DNA of 31,696 nucleotides from a virus. Made by a program: the position numbers and the translations under genes. The stretch covers positions 1 through 31,696 of the IMG/VR virus record IMGVR_UViG_3300036785_000006, one strand, 5' to 3'. Under the pieces are notes generated by a model, which was not told where the DNA came from, did no database searches, and worked only from the letters and a program-made list of their open reading frames with translations. This document shows, in pieces, positions 1-6,928 of this stretch. Numbering within the stretch: position 1 is the stretch's first letter; the number at the start of each line of letters is the position of its first letter.

Positions 1-1
1 A

Positions 2-58
2 CTGGCAAAGTGGTACGGCGTCAGCTCGCGTACGATACGGAGAATAGGAGACGAGTAA
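2..58 (+). CDS. C-terminal end of an upstream gene, HTH-like (partial)
   Basis: The frame starting at base 2 is open from the window edge and encodes 18 residues ending in KWYGVSSRTIRRIGDE before TAA at 56-58. The stretch resembles the recognition helix of small phage helix-turn-helix proteins (the pattern W/F-GVS-x-RTI-xRI). The stop overlaps the next gene's ATG as TAATG, a junction type used repeatedly in this genome, which is why this frame was preferred over the other two. The rest of the gene lies outside the window, so the function is only inferred. Confidence 0.45.
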   Translation: MAKWYGVSSRTIRRIGDE

Positions 59-231
59 TGACAATATTGGTAAACGTAATCATAGTACTGCTAATCGTAG
101 GCGCGATCCTATACATCCTGCCAAGGATACCGATAGACAATACGATCAAGCTGATCATTCAAGTACTGGTGATCATAGTGGTGGTAATCTACCTACTGCA
201 ATTGGTGACAGGCGTTAAGGTGGTAGGATGA
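58..231 (+). CDS. Small two-helix membrane protein, Thivi_2564-like
   Basis: This encodes 57 residues. Two hydrophobic helices (about residues 3-21 and 29-50, rich in Ile, Val and Leu) flank a short polar loop with PRIPIDN. The layout resembles the small Thivi_2564 family of membrane proteins, whose function is not established. The ATG at 58 was chosen over an earlier in-frame ATG at 10 because AGGAG at 46-50 sits 7 bases upstream and the start overlaps the preceding stop as TAATG. Its 3' end overlaps the polymerase start as ATGA, so the genes are probably translationally coupled. A two-helix phage protein could be a holin, but no endolysin or spanin lies nearby in the window, so that is only a possibility. 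Confidence 0.8.
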   Translation: MTILVNVIIVLLIVGAILYILPRIPIDNTIKLIIQVLVIIVVVIYLLQLVTGVKVVG

Positions 232-2351
232 ACCGCTGCCACGTTGACTTTGAGACACGTAGTCTGGTGGACCTTCGTACTAGGGGGTCTACCATATACG
301 CGCAAGACCCTAGCACGGCACCATTAATGCTCGCCTTCATAGATGGTGAGTACGAAACAGTATTCGACTTCATGCAGGATGAGACATACCGAAAATGTAT
401 CTACCCCGCAATGAAGTTAGACGATCCGTTCCTTCACGATTTCCCACCATTCATACCGGAGAGACTACATCATGCTATCGTCAACGATTATACCTTTGTC
501 GCTCACAATGCCCGGTTCGAGCAGGATATATGGTACTGGATATGCCACCGCAGATGGGGCTGGCCGATGCCTAAGCGTTGGTCTTGTACCGCTGCCCGCT
601 CCGCTTACTGGGGTCTTCGGCGATCACTTGAAGGAGCAGGAAGTGACCTTGAACTACCGATCCAAAAGCAGACTGAAGCTGGTAAGAAATTCATTAATAC
701 TTTCTGTATCCCACGCGCATACAAGGGTCCGAAAAAGAACGGTATTGTGCAGACGCTGTGGGCTGAACCGGAAGAACTGCCGAGAGATTGGGATATAGGA
801 GTAGGGTACTGCCTCGATGACGCGCGTACAGAAGCTCTCATTGACACTATATTGCCAGACCTACCTAACTTCGAGCAGCAAGTCTGGGAGCTTGACTTTA
901 AGATTAATACACGAGGGGTACCGATCGACACAGACACCGCTGGCAAAGCGATACATTTTTCAGACCACTATAATGAAATTGCCGTGTGGCGCTTTAATGC
1001 ACTCACCGGATTTAACCCCACGCAGCGCGACCGCGTTCTTGAGTACCTCAACAAAAGAGAAGAACTGGAAAAGCTACCTAATCTTAGAACCCGGACGCTT
1101 TCCCGCATTGTACAGGATGATCTACCGCATGATCTACGTGATATCATAAGTATCAGACTAGATGCTGCTAGAGCTTCGGTAAAGAAACTAGAAGCTATGC
1201 GAGCTAATACCAGTGAGGATGGTTATGCCAGAGGTTTATTCGTGTACTACGGTGCCCATACTGGACGAGCTAGTGCCAAACGTATCCAGCCTCATAACTT
1301 CATACGTGGCAATGCTATGCTTGCGGATATCATGTTCAAGTTCCTTAATAACAATGCATGGCGTAGCGGTATTGGCGATAGTGGCTTACCTGTTTGGGTA
1401 GAACATGCTGACATGCTCTTTACCCGACCACTCAAGGCTCTCGCGCATTCTATGCGGGGATTCATTAAAGCACCTAAAGGCAAGATCATAGTCTCAGGTG
1501 ACTACTCACAGATCGAAGCCAGAGTGCTGGCATGGCTCGCCAATTGTCATACTCTACTAGATAGCTACCGAAAAGGAGAAGACACCTATGTTCGTTTCGC
1601 AGCGGATCATATGTATAGAAGGTGCTACGATGACTATTTTGGGACAGACGGTAAAGTTCTACCGATGTATGAGGACGAGCGGCAACGCGCAAAGTCCGCT
1701 GTCCTTGGTTGCGGTTTCCAGCTCGGAGCACTCGGATTTAGAGCCTATTGTGATAACATGGATATCATTATAACCGAGGAAGAGTCACAGTTTACCATTA
1801 ATGCATATCGTAACGCATACCCAGAGATCAGCGACTATAACAATGGCTTGTGGACCAGAGTAAACTGGTGCGCTATTGAGGCAGTACGCGACGAAGGTAA
1901 GGTAATCACACTATGGGGTACCGAGATTACATTCCATGTGCAACGTCTCGATACTGAACGTTGGTGGCTACTGATAACATTACCGAGCAAACGCCACATA
2001 GCGTACTATCGTCCAAAAATAGATACAGTCAACCAGTGGGGCAATCAGCAACTAACATTCAGAACCGACTGGCCGGGAGGTACGCAGCGAGAACATACTT
2101 ATGGTGGCAGGCTTACCGAAAATATAGTACAGGCTGTAGCGAGAGACATATGCATGGCAGGGGCATTAAAGGCAGAGGAAGCTGGATACGAAGTCTTTGG
2201 TACCGTTCACGACGAAGTACTGTCACTCTGCAATATTGGGTACGAACAGTCCTTATTGTCATTAAAGCAATGCTTGCTTGACGTACCGATCTGCTACTCA
2301 GGACTACCGCTCAATGCCGAAGTCAAAAGCTTTGAGCGTTACAGGAAATAA
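228..2351 (+). CDS. Family A DNA polymerase with 3'-5' exonuclease
   Basis: This 707-residue protein is the phage replicative polymerase. The N-terminal proofreading domain carries exo I DFET (D7, E9), exo II HNARFEQD (N94, D100) and exo III YCLDD (Y194, D198), the DEDDy arrangement. The polymerase domain shows a TGRASAKRIQPHN motif near residues 345-358, motif A DYSQIEARVLAWL starting at D425, motif B RQRAKSAVLGCGFQ (R485 to Q498), and motif C VHDEV with H661 and D662. Aligning motif B with the E. coli Pol I O-helix puts Leu493 at the Phe762 position and Phe497 at the Tyr766 position. There is no N-terminal 5' nuclease domain, as in T7-type polymerases. It overlaps the preceding small membrane gene by ATGA. 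The assignment is secure; the functional effect of the O-helix residues is inferred. Confidence 0.97.
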   Translation: MNRCHVDFETRSLVDLRTRGSTIYAQDPSTAPLMLAFIDGEYETVFDFMQDETYRKCIYPAMKLDDPFLHDFPPFIPERLHHAIVNDYTFVAHNARFEQDIWYWICHRRWGWPMPKRWSCTAARSAYWGLRRSLEGAGSDLELPIQKQTEAGKKFINTFCIPRAYKGPKKNGIVQTLWAEPEELPRDWDIGVGYCLDDARTEALIDTILPDLPNFEQQVWELDFKINTRGVPIDTDTAGKAIHFSDHYNEIAVWRFNALTGFNPTQRDRVLEYLNKREELEKLPNLRTRTLSRIVQDDLPHDLRDIISIRLDAARASVKKLEAMRANTSEDGYARGLFVYYGAHTGRASAKRIQPHNFIRGNAMLADIMFKFLNNNAWRSGIGDSGLPVWVEHADMLFTRPLKALAHSMRGFIKAPKGKIIVSGDYSQIEARVLAWLANCHTLLDSYRKGEDTYVRFAADHMYRRCYDDYFGTDGKVLPMYEDERQRAKSAVLGCGFQLGALGFRAYCDNMDIIITEEESQFTINAYRNAYPEISDYNNGLWTRVNWCAIEAVRDEGKVITLWGTEITFHVQRLDTERWWLLITLPSKRHIAYYRPKIDTVNQWGNQQLTFRTDWPGGTQREHTYGGRLTENIVQAVARDICMAGALKAEEAGYEVFGTVHDEVLSLCNIGYEQSLLSLKQCLLDVPICYSGLPLNAEVKSFERYRK

Positions 2352-2474
2352 GTATTAATGCGCTCGTTAACTATTACAGAAAAAAGACAGAGATTGAGAA
2401 TTTTTAACTTGACGCCTTGCAAGCCGCCGCTCATACAGGTGCGGCAGTCACGAAACTGTCTAAGGGGCTTAACC
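2352..2474 (+). promoter_or_regulatory. Leader of the first secreted-protein gene, with a possible hairpin and weak promoter
   Basis: This 123-base gap after the polymerase stop contains TTGACG at 2410-2415, a plausible -35 element, but only a poor -10 about 17-18 bases later. A GCCGC/GCGGC stem (2423-2427 with 2441-2445, 13-base loop) follows. AAGGGG at 2462-2467 is the ribosome binding site for the ATG at 2475. An ATG at 2358 opens the same frame without a good ribosome site and would bury the signal peptide, so the gap is treated as untranslated leader. Confidence 0.3.
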
Positions 2475-3395
2475 ATGAAAATCAGGACTACACTTACCGC
2501 GTTACTCCTCGCGTCCGCTTCGGTGGCCTACGCGCAGGACACCACACTCAACTCTGCTTCTGGTAGCACTGCCAATTCTGGCAGTCAGTCCGGTGCAGCC
2601 AGCAACCAGTCACAGAGCAATAACGGTGGTAACAACGCCGGGATCGGCAGCAGCACCAGTACCAGCACCAGCGGCAGTGATGCACGGTCTGGATCGGTAA
2701 GTGGCTCACAGAGCAATGGCAACCAGCAGGGTCAAGGCCAGACACAGGGCCAAGGCCAGATGCAGGGGCAGGATGCTCACAACTCGGTATCGACTGCCTC
2801 AACACAGGGGCAGAACGCTACCAACTCGCAGGGTACCACAGTATCCAACACCTTTAATAGCACTCAGTTGAAGAGAACCTACGTTGGTACTAACACCGCA
2901 GTCCCGCTTGCGGCTAGCAGTAGCTTTAGCTCTGATTACTGCGGTGGTACTGTCAGCGGCGGTGCAAGCGTGGCTCCAATCGGAGTAAGTATCGGCGCAA
3001 GCGCACCGAAGATGGACAAGTCATGCCAGTACCTTCGCATGGCTGAGAAGGCTGGTATTGTCAGTGCTAACTGGCATAATCTAGGTGAAGAGAATATGGC
3101 AATCGCGGAGAATACCTTGGCAACTTGGGCAGTCTGTATGGCTGCACCCCGCGAAGGCAAACACAGCAACGACAACATTGCAGCGCAAGCCTGCATGGCA
3201 CTTGGATTAATGGGTAGCGCTGGCAGTCCACCAAGCCCGCCGCCCGCGTACGTTCCGCCTGCTCCTGTAACCCCACCAGAGGCATACCGTGCTCAACCCC
3301 CCGCTAGTGACTACAGCACGCAACCTATGCCTCCAAAAGAACCGCGCGGTGAAGTAACCACACACGCTCCGCCAGTAGCGGTCAATGTGCCCTAA
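2475..3395 (+). CDS. Secreted low-complexity protein with Pro-rich tail, unknown function
   Basis: This encodes 306 residues from the ATG at 2475. The N-terminus MKIRTTLTALLLASASVAYA is a typical Sec signal peptide with an A-Y-A cleavage site before QDTT. A long Ser/Asn/Gly/Gln-rich region follows, with short repeats such as GQGQTQGQGQMQGQ. A compact segment comes next with four cysteines (in DYCGG, KSCQY, AVCMA and QACMA) that could form two disulfides in the periplasm or outside. The last 70 or so residues are rich in Pro (PPSPPPAYVPPAPV). No enzyme motif was recognised. It sits between the polymerase and a second secreted Ser/Ala-rich gene, and the two may act together. Possible roles are envelope modification, superinfection exclusion or an extracellular matrix-like protein, all guesses. 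The start was chosen for the signal peptide and AAGGGG ribosome site. Confidence 0.75.
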   Translation: MKIRTTLTALLLASASVAYAQDTTLNSASGSTANSGSQSGAASNQSQSNNGGNNAGIGSSTSTSTSGSDARSGSVSGSQSNGNQQGQGQTQGQGQMQGQDAHNSVSTASTQGQNATNSQGTTVSNTFNSTQLKRTYVGTNTAVPLAASSSFSSDYCGGTVSGGASVAPIGVSIGASAPKMDKSCQYLRMAEKAGIVSANWHNLGEENMAIAENTLATWAVCMAAPREGKHSNDNIAAQACMALGLMGSAGSPPSPPPAYVPPAPVTPPEAYRAQPPASDYSTQPMPPKEPRGEVTTHAPPVAVNVP

Positions 3396-3571
3396 GGGCC
3401 AACTCGTCCGGTACCTACATTTGCCCCCGTAGGACGGACAGGGGCGGTATGATCTGAAGCTCTGTATCCCCTGAACCACAGATAACGCCGCCCCACCTTT
3501 AATACCCGCCAGTATGGGGGATACTGGGAAAAGGGTTCATTCCCCCACTTCGTCACAGTAGGAGAATATTA
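3396..3571 (+). ncRNA. Highly structured intergenic leader, candidate regulatory RNA
   Basis: There is no gene in these 176 bases, but several exact inverted repeats are visible on the transcribed strand. One hairpin has a two-part stem, GTCCG/CGGAC (3406-3410 with 3435-3439) enclosing CCTAC/GTAGG (3412-3416 with 3429-3433). A second stem GGGGCGG/CCGCCCC (3441-3447 with 3488-3494) encloses TCTGT/ACAGA (3461-3465 with 3478-3482). A third hairpin is CCAGTAT/ATACTGG (3509-3515 with 3521-3527) with a GGGGG loop. No long U-run follows any of them, so they are not obvious intrinsic terminators. The stretch ends at the AGGAG site for the gene at 3572. It could be a 5' leader controlling that gene, a small RNA, or a processing site. 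Confidence 0.4.
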
Positions 3572-3961
3572 ATGCGTAAGTTCATTTCTGCCGCAATCGC
3601 GATCCTCGGTTTCACCCCCGCGCTCGCGATGGCTGCTACTCTCGGCGTGGCCGCAGGTAGCGGTGCCTCCAACTCGTCGTCTGCCGCTGCTTCGTCTTCG
3701 ACGGGCGGTAGCTTCTCCGCGATTGCCGGCATTACCGGTCAGCAGTCCAGCGGTGCCGCTGCCGATGCAGGTACCGCAAAGACCACGATCACCAACGGCT
3801 CGGTAACGACCACCAGCCAGAACCAGGCTGCTACCACACAGCAGGGTTCGACCGCCTCGCTCGGTCTGGCTGCATCGGCCAACCACAACGCTACCGGCGC
3901 GACTGGCAGTTCGGCTGCTTCGGGCCAGTTCAGTACGCTTCAGATCTTCCTTGTGCCGTAA
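3572..3961 (+). CDS. Small secreted Ser/Ala/Gly/Thr-rich protein, unknown function
   Basis: This encodes 129 residues. A signal peptide (residues 1-21, ending A-L-A-M-A) precedes a mature chain composed almost wholly of Ser, Ala, Gly, Thr, Asn and Gln, without cysteines or charged patches. AGGAG at 3562-3566 supports the ATG. The coding sequence is visibly more GC-rich than its neighbours, with many TCG, CTC, GCG and ACG codons, while surrounding phage genes favour TAC, GTA, CTA and TTA. This could mean recent transfer or selection for high expression. A strong terminator begins 24 bases after its stop, so it ends its transcription unit. It shares design with the protein at 2475-3395 (signal peptide, low complexity), but no clear sequence repeat connects them. 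No function is assigned. Confidence 0.75.
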   Translation: MRKFISAAIAILGFTPALAMAATLGVAAGSGASNSSSAAASSSTGGSFSAIAGITGQQSSGAAADAGTAKTTITNGSVTTTSQNQAATTQQGSTASLGLAASANHNATGATGSSAASGQFSTLQIFLVP

Positions 3962-3985
3962 CCTGAGGAAGATATGAAGACAGGG

Positions 3986-4020
3986 AGGGTCAGTATCGAA
4001 AGGTACTGGCCCTTTCTCTT
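3986..4020 (+). terminator. Intrinsic terminator with GAAA tetraloop
   Basis: A 12-bp stem (3986-3997 with 4002-4013, including two G-U pairs) closes a GAAA tetraloop at 3998-4001 and is followed by TTCTCTT. This is a textbook rho-independent terminator, placed directly after the second secreted protein and before the nuclease/helicase cassette. It would separate the secreted-protein genes from the downstream genes or attenuate read-through. Confidence 0.85.
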
Positions 4021-4042
4021 ACCTACCAGACTTGACAAGGAT

Positions 4043-4070
4043 TAATGCACATGACACCAGTAATGCACAT
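4043..4070 (+). repeat. 10-bp direct repeat TAATGCACAT over a start region
   Basis: TAATGCACAT occurs at 4043-4052 and again at 4061-4070, an 18-base period. Each copy contains an in-frame ATG (4045 and 4063), with a third ATG at 4051 between them. The repeat could be an operator pair or a small duplication of the start region. Confidence 0.5.
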
Positions 4071-4290
4071 CAAGATCGTCAACCGGATCAAGACTGAGAG
4101 CATTAATGCTACTGACTTACACAGCATACTCGAACCGGCTCAAACGGTATGTATCACATTCGAGAGCCAGAAAAAACTTGAGTCTTACAGGCGCATGATC
4201 TACACTATCAACCGCCAAGGTGAGTACAGGTATCGTACCCTGCGTGACGAACAGGAAATGTGGGGCTTGGTGATCTGGCGCATGGCATGA
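4051..4290 (+). CDS. Small hypothetical protein
   Basis: This encodes 79 residues beginning MTPVMHIKIVNRIK. The frame also allows starts at 4045 and 4063; 4051 was preferred because AAGGA at 4037-4041 lies 9 bases upstream, whereas it is only 3 bases from 4045. The protein is mixed charged and hydrophobic, has one cysteine (CITFESQKK) and no membrane segment. It ends with GLVIWRMA. No family was recognised. It is the first gene after the terminator at 3986-4020 and starts a run of closely packed genes with nuclease and helicase functions, so a role in DNA metabolism or host takeover is possible but unsupported. Confidence 0.6.
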   Translation: MTPVMHIKIVNRIKTESINATDLHSILEPAQTVCITFESQKKLESYRRMIYTINRQGEYRYRTLRDEQEMWGLVIWRMA

Positions 4291-4302
4291 TTGGAGGGGC
4301 TA

Positions 4303-4449
4303 ATGTATCAGGCTCAAACACGGACCTCATTAAAGTGTTTCATCTTCCACCGTAGGAGCTGGACGAAGTTCTGGTACAATCAGGTAACGTACTATACCTG
4401 TAACAAGTGCGGAAGGGGATGGATTAAAGATGCTCGAAAAAGACATTGA
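4303..4449 (+). CDS. Zinc-ribbon-like micro-protein
   Basis: This encodes 48 residues in plus frame. GGAGGGG at 4293-4299 precedes the ATG by a few bases, a strong ribosome site. The protein contains C12-x3-H16 and C33-N-K-C36-G-R-G-W, spaced like a small treble-clef or zinc-ribbon metal site, and is otherwise basic and aromatic (HRRSWTKFWYN). Similar short phage proteins with a C-x3-H and a C-x2-C-G-R-x-W element are known, without defined function. Its last 20 bases overlap the start of the VRR-NUC gene in another frame, which suggests coupled expression. A nucleic-acid or protein-binding accessory to the nuclease is a reasonable inference only. Confidence 0.6.
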   Translation: MYQAQTRTSLKCFIFHRRSWTKFWYNQVTYYTCNKCGRGWIKDARKRH

Positions 4450-4756
4450 AAAGTATATGCGAGTAACCCTACAGCGATGGGGCTTTCGCTTCCTCAAGTT
4501 CACCTCACCGGGCAATACCGGAGTGATGGATAGGATCATACTATACCCAACTTACAGCCCGCGTCCACCAGAGTTTGTTGAAATCAAACAACCTAAGGGG
4601 CATGAGGCTACCAAGCAAGCCATTCTCCGCCATGACTTCCGCTGCCGTGGCGTGATCGTCCATGAGCCTGTCTGGTGCATGGATGACGCCAAACTCTTGT
4701 GTCTGGAACTGGTAAGCCGCGTCCGTCCTGAATACGAACGGCTGCACCCGCAATGA
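4430..4756 (+). CDS. VRR-NUC domain nuclease
   Basis: This 108-residue protein matches the stand-alone phage VRR-NUC family of PD-(D/E)xK nucleases, which process branched or structured DNA. The N-terminus has E3 and the helix IEKYMRVTLQRWGFRFLKF. GNTGVMDRI carries the catalytic Asp, and FVEIKQPKG supplies the E-x-K pair. The C-terminal half has the Q-x-x-I-L-R-H helix and a G-V-I-V-H strand typical of the fold. GGATGG upstream serves as the ribosome site. Its stop overlaps the ATG of a membrane micro-protein (ATGA). The neighbouring SNF2-type helicase is a common partner in phage genomes. The length is normal for the family. Confidence 0.9.
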   Translation: MLEKDIEKYMRVTLQRWGFRFLKFTSPGNTGVMDRIILYPTYSPRPPEFVEIKQPKGHEATKQAILRHDFRCRGVIVHEPVWCMDDAKLLCLELVSRVRPEYERLHPQ

Positions 4757-4917
4757 CCGTCAAAAGCATAATGAGGGTATTTATCCTCACCACCTCTCTC
4801 GTCATGGCGTACATGACAGTAGATTGTGCGTTCAAGAACGATCTGGCAGGCACGGCATTCTTCGGTACATTAGGTATCATTAATACAATCAACTTAGTTA
4901 AGGTGATGGGTCTATGA
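4753..4917 (+). CDS. 54-residue membrane micro-protein between nuclease and helicase
   Basis: This short gene fills the space between VRR-NUC and the helicase exactly. Its ATG overlaps the VRR-NUC stop and its TGA overlaps the helicase ATG, both as ATGA. The product has a basic N-terminus (MTVKSIMR), a hydrophobic segment at about residues 7-24, a polar turn with DCAFKND, and a second hydrophobic segment at about residues 31-52. It would be a two-helix inner-membrane protein. No family was recognised. The perfect overlap at both ends, in a region where every junction is ATGA, is the main argument that it is real. Confidence 0.65.
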   Translation: MTVKSIMRVFILTTSLVMAYMTVDCAFKNDLAGTAFFGTLGIINTINLVKVMGL

Positions 4918-6443
4918 CAAAACCGTACCGCCTCACTGATGGCCAGCTCGCCCGCGACTACCAACTACGTGCCTCGCATAAGGTATTCACTGGTACTGAC
5001 GGAGACGGTACGGCTACTATCATTGACATGGGACTTGGCAAGACTTTCATAGTACTGCAAGCCATTAATGATCTTATCACACTAGGCATAGTCAAGCGCG
5101 TTCTGGTAGTCGCCCCCATACTCGTCTGCGAGACAGTGTGGAAACAAGAGGCTGCTATCTGGAATACCACCAACAAGCTGACATTCTCACTCATGCGCGG
5201 TACCCGAAGCAAGCGCATGGATGCGCTACTGGCGGACGCGGATGTATACCTAATCAACCCTGAACTGATAGGCTGGCTCAGTGACGAGGTAGCACAGTTA
5301 TCCATATGGTTCGATATGTTGGTAGTAGATGAAAGCTCGATGTTCAAGAGCGCCAACAGCAAACGCTTTAAGACGCTTATGCGTAACACCGGGTTTCATC
5401 CTTTTAAACGCTCGGTAATCCTGACAGGCACGCCAGCGCCTACCAGCTTACTTAACCTCTGGCCACAAATATACATACTGGATCATGGTGACAGACTGCA
5501 CGAAACCTTCACCCAGTACCGCGATCACTTCTTCTACAAGCAAGCGCAAGTAGCCGATCATATCTACCGGTATGGTGTCTCGCCAGATGAGTTTGAGGTA
5601 CGACCGGACTGGATGCCCAAGGAGGGCGCACCAATAAAGATACATGAACTGATCGCTGATATAGCGGTAGAACTGAACGGAGAGGACTATGGCGTTCTAC
5701 CCCCTACTATCGGTGACGCGAGTAAAGACGAGGTACCACCGACGCATTCTCATCGCGTTGAACTTCCACCGGATATTCGTGAGCTTTACGATAGGATGGA
5801 GAAGGAAGCATTAATTGAACTTGGTAAAGACTTCATCATGGCTGCTAATGGCGGCGCAAGGAGCTTGCTATGTGAGCAGATCGCCAGCGGCTTTGTCTAC
5901 CATACCGATGAGTTCGGTACTCAGACTACCAAGCACTTGCACGACCTCAAGCTGGACAAGCTATGCGAACTACTGGATATTCTCAATACAAACTGTCTGA
6001 TTACCTACCACTTCGTCGCTGACCGTGAGCGGATCATGCAACGCTTCGCCCGCTATGGTATACCGATAACAGTACTAACCAGCAAGAATGCCGATACCGT
6101 TATCAACAGGTGGAACCGTGGCCTCATACCCAACTTGCTCCTGCACCCACAATCTGCATCACACGGTATCAATCTTCAAGAGGGAGGCCACAACATTATC
6201 TGGTATAATCCCATGTGGTCCAATGAACGGTACCAACAAGCAAACGCCCGTATCGCTCGTTCCGGTCAAAAGAACATAGTCGGCATTCACCACATTGTTG
6301 CCAGCAAGACAGTAGATGAATTAAAGCTACTCATGTACCGTCAGCGAGGCGACAATCAGACCAAGTTCCGCGCTGCCCTACGCGGATACCAAGAACTACG
6401 CGGGTGGAGCATTAATGACACTGTACTAAAGGACATACTATGA
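4914..6443 (+). CDS. SNF2-type DEAD/DEAH-box helicase (superfamily 2)
   Basis: This encodes 509 residues. RecA-like domain 1 has the Walker A motif DMGLGKT (residues 38-44), VLVVAPILV as motif Ia, the Walker B motif VVDESS (D139, E140) and TGTPAP at 171-176. Domain 2 includes an LLHPQSASHGINLQ motif V region and motif VI QANARIARSGQ near residues 440-452, with arginine fingers. The arrangement matches compact phage SNF2 helicases, which act as ATP-driven DNA translocases in replication or recombination. It is flanked by ATGA overlaps with the membrane micro-protein and the DEDDh exonuclease. No DnaB-type helicase or primase is visible, so this may be the main replication helicase in the window. 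Confidence 0.93.
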   Translation: MTKPYRLTDGQLARDYQLRASHKVFTGTDGDGTATIIDMGLGKTFIVLQAINDLITLGIVKRVLVVAPILVCETVWKQEAAIWNTTNKLTFSLMRGTRSKRMDALLADADVYLINPELIGWLSDEVAQLSIWFDMLVVDESSMFKSANSKRFKTLMRNTGFHPFKRSVILTGTPAPTSLLNLWPQIYILDHGDRLHETFTQYRDHFFYKQAQVADHIYRYGVSPDEFEVRPDWMPKEGAPIKIHELIADIAVELNGEDYGVLPPTIGDASKDEVPPTHSHRVELPPDIRELYDRMEKEALIELGKDFIMAANGGARSLLCEQIASGFVYHTDEFGTQTTKHLHDLKLDKLCELLDILNTNCLITYHFVADRERIMQRFARYGIPITVLTSKNADTVINRWNRGLIPNLLLHPQSASHGINLQEGGHNIIWYNPMWSNERYQQANARIARSGQKNIVGIHHIVASKTVDELKLLMYRQRGDNQTKFRAALRGYQELRGWSINDTVLKDIL

Positions 6444-6928
6444 ACTACTACCTAGATACCGAGTTCGACGGGCCAGACGGTCAGCTACTCAGCCTTGGAC
6501 TTATCCGCGAGGATGGCGCATCAATGTACGCGACCATGCGCCTTGCCAAGCCGGTACTGGACCCTTGGGTGCGTAATAACGTCATGCCATTCCTCTACCA
6601 TATCCCTTCTACCCATATCGACTATAAGCTGATCGACGTGAAGCGTAGCACACTACAGAACGCATTAGAGGGTTTCCTGAGCCTCGACAAAGACGGACTA
6701 CCAAATATAGTCTCAGACTGGCCAAGCGATATCGTACACTTCTGTAGCCTGCTCATGCCCGCACCGGGTCAGATGCTTGACATACGCGCTATCAGTTTCT
6801 TGATAGCTCGCGTAGATGCTTACCCAACTACCCTGATAGGAGCTGTCCAGCATAATGCCTACTGGGATGCTATGGCATTATGGAACCACTTCAGACCGGA
6901 GGATAATGACAATGAAAGACTTACGTGA
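6440..6928 (+). CDS. DEDDh 3'-5' exonuclease (DnaQ/Rv2179c-like)
   Basis: This 162-residue protein has the DEDD signature. Motif I is YLDTEFDG (D6, E8) near the start, motif II includes the Asp pair around SDWPSD, and motif III is VQHNAYWDA with the H-x-x-x-x-D form of the DEDDh subgroup. The N-terminus, with SLGLIREDG following, is closest to the small Rv2179c-type 3'-5' exoribonucleases. The substrate (RNA or single-stranded DNA) cannot be told from sequence. The start overlaps the helicase stop (ATGA) and the 3' end overlaps the next gene by 17 bases. The size is normal for stand-alone family members. The role is inferred as nucleic-acid turnover or proofreading beside the polymerase. Confidence 0.85.
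   Translation: MNYYLDTEFDGPDGQLLSLGLIREDGASMYATMRLAKPVLDPWVRNNVMPFLYHIPSTHIDYKLIDVKRSTLQNALEGFLSLDKDGLPNIVSDWPSDIVHFCSLLMPAPGQMLDIRAISFLIARVDAYPTTLIGAVQHNAYWDAMALWNHFRPEDNDNERLT

Noticed and set aside
58-231. Holin
   Set aside because: Two membrane helices alone are not enough, and no endolysin or spanin gene is near in the window.
3569-3886. 105-residue minus frame opposite the second secreted gene
   Set aside because: It is a Gly/Arg-rich shadow caused by the high GC of the real gene and has no ribosome site.
4032-4037. Perfect -35 TTGACA before the 4051 gene
   Set aside because: No acceptable -10 lies 15-19 bases downstream, so it was not called a promoter.
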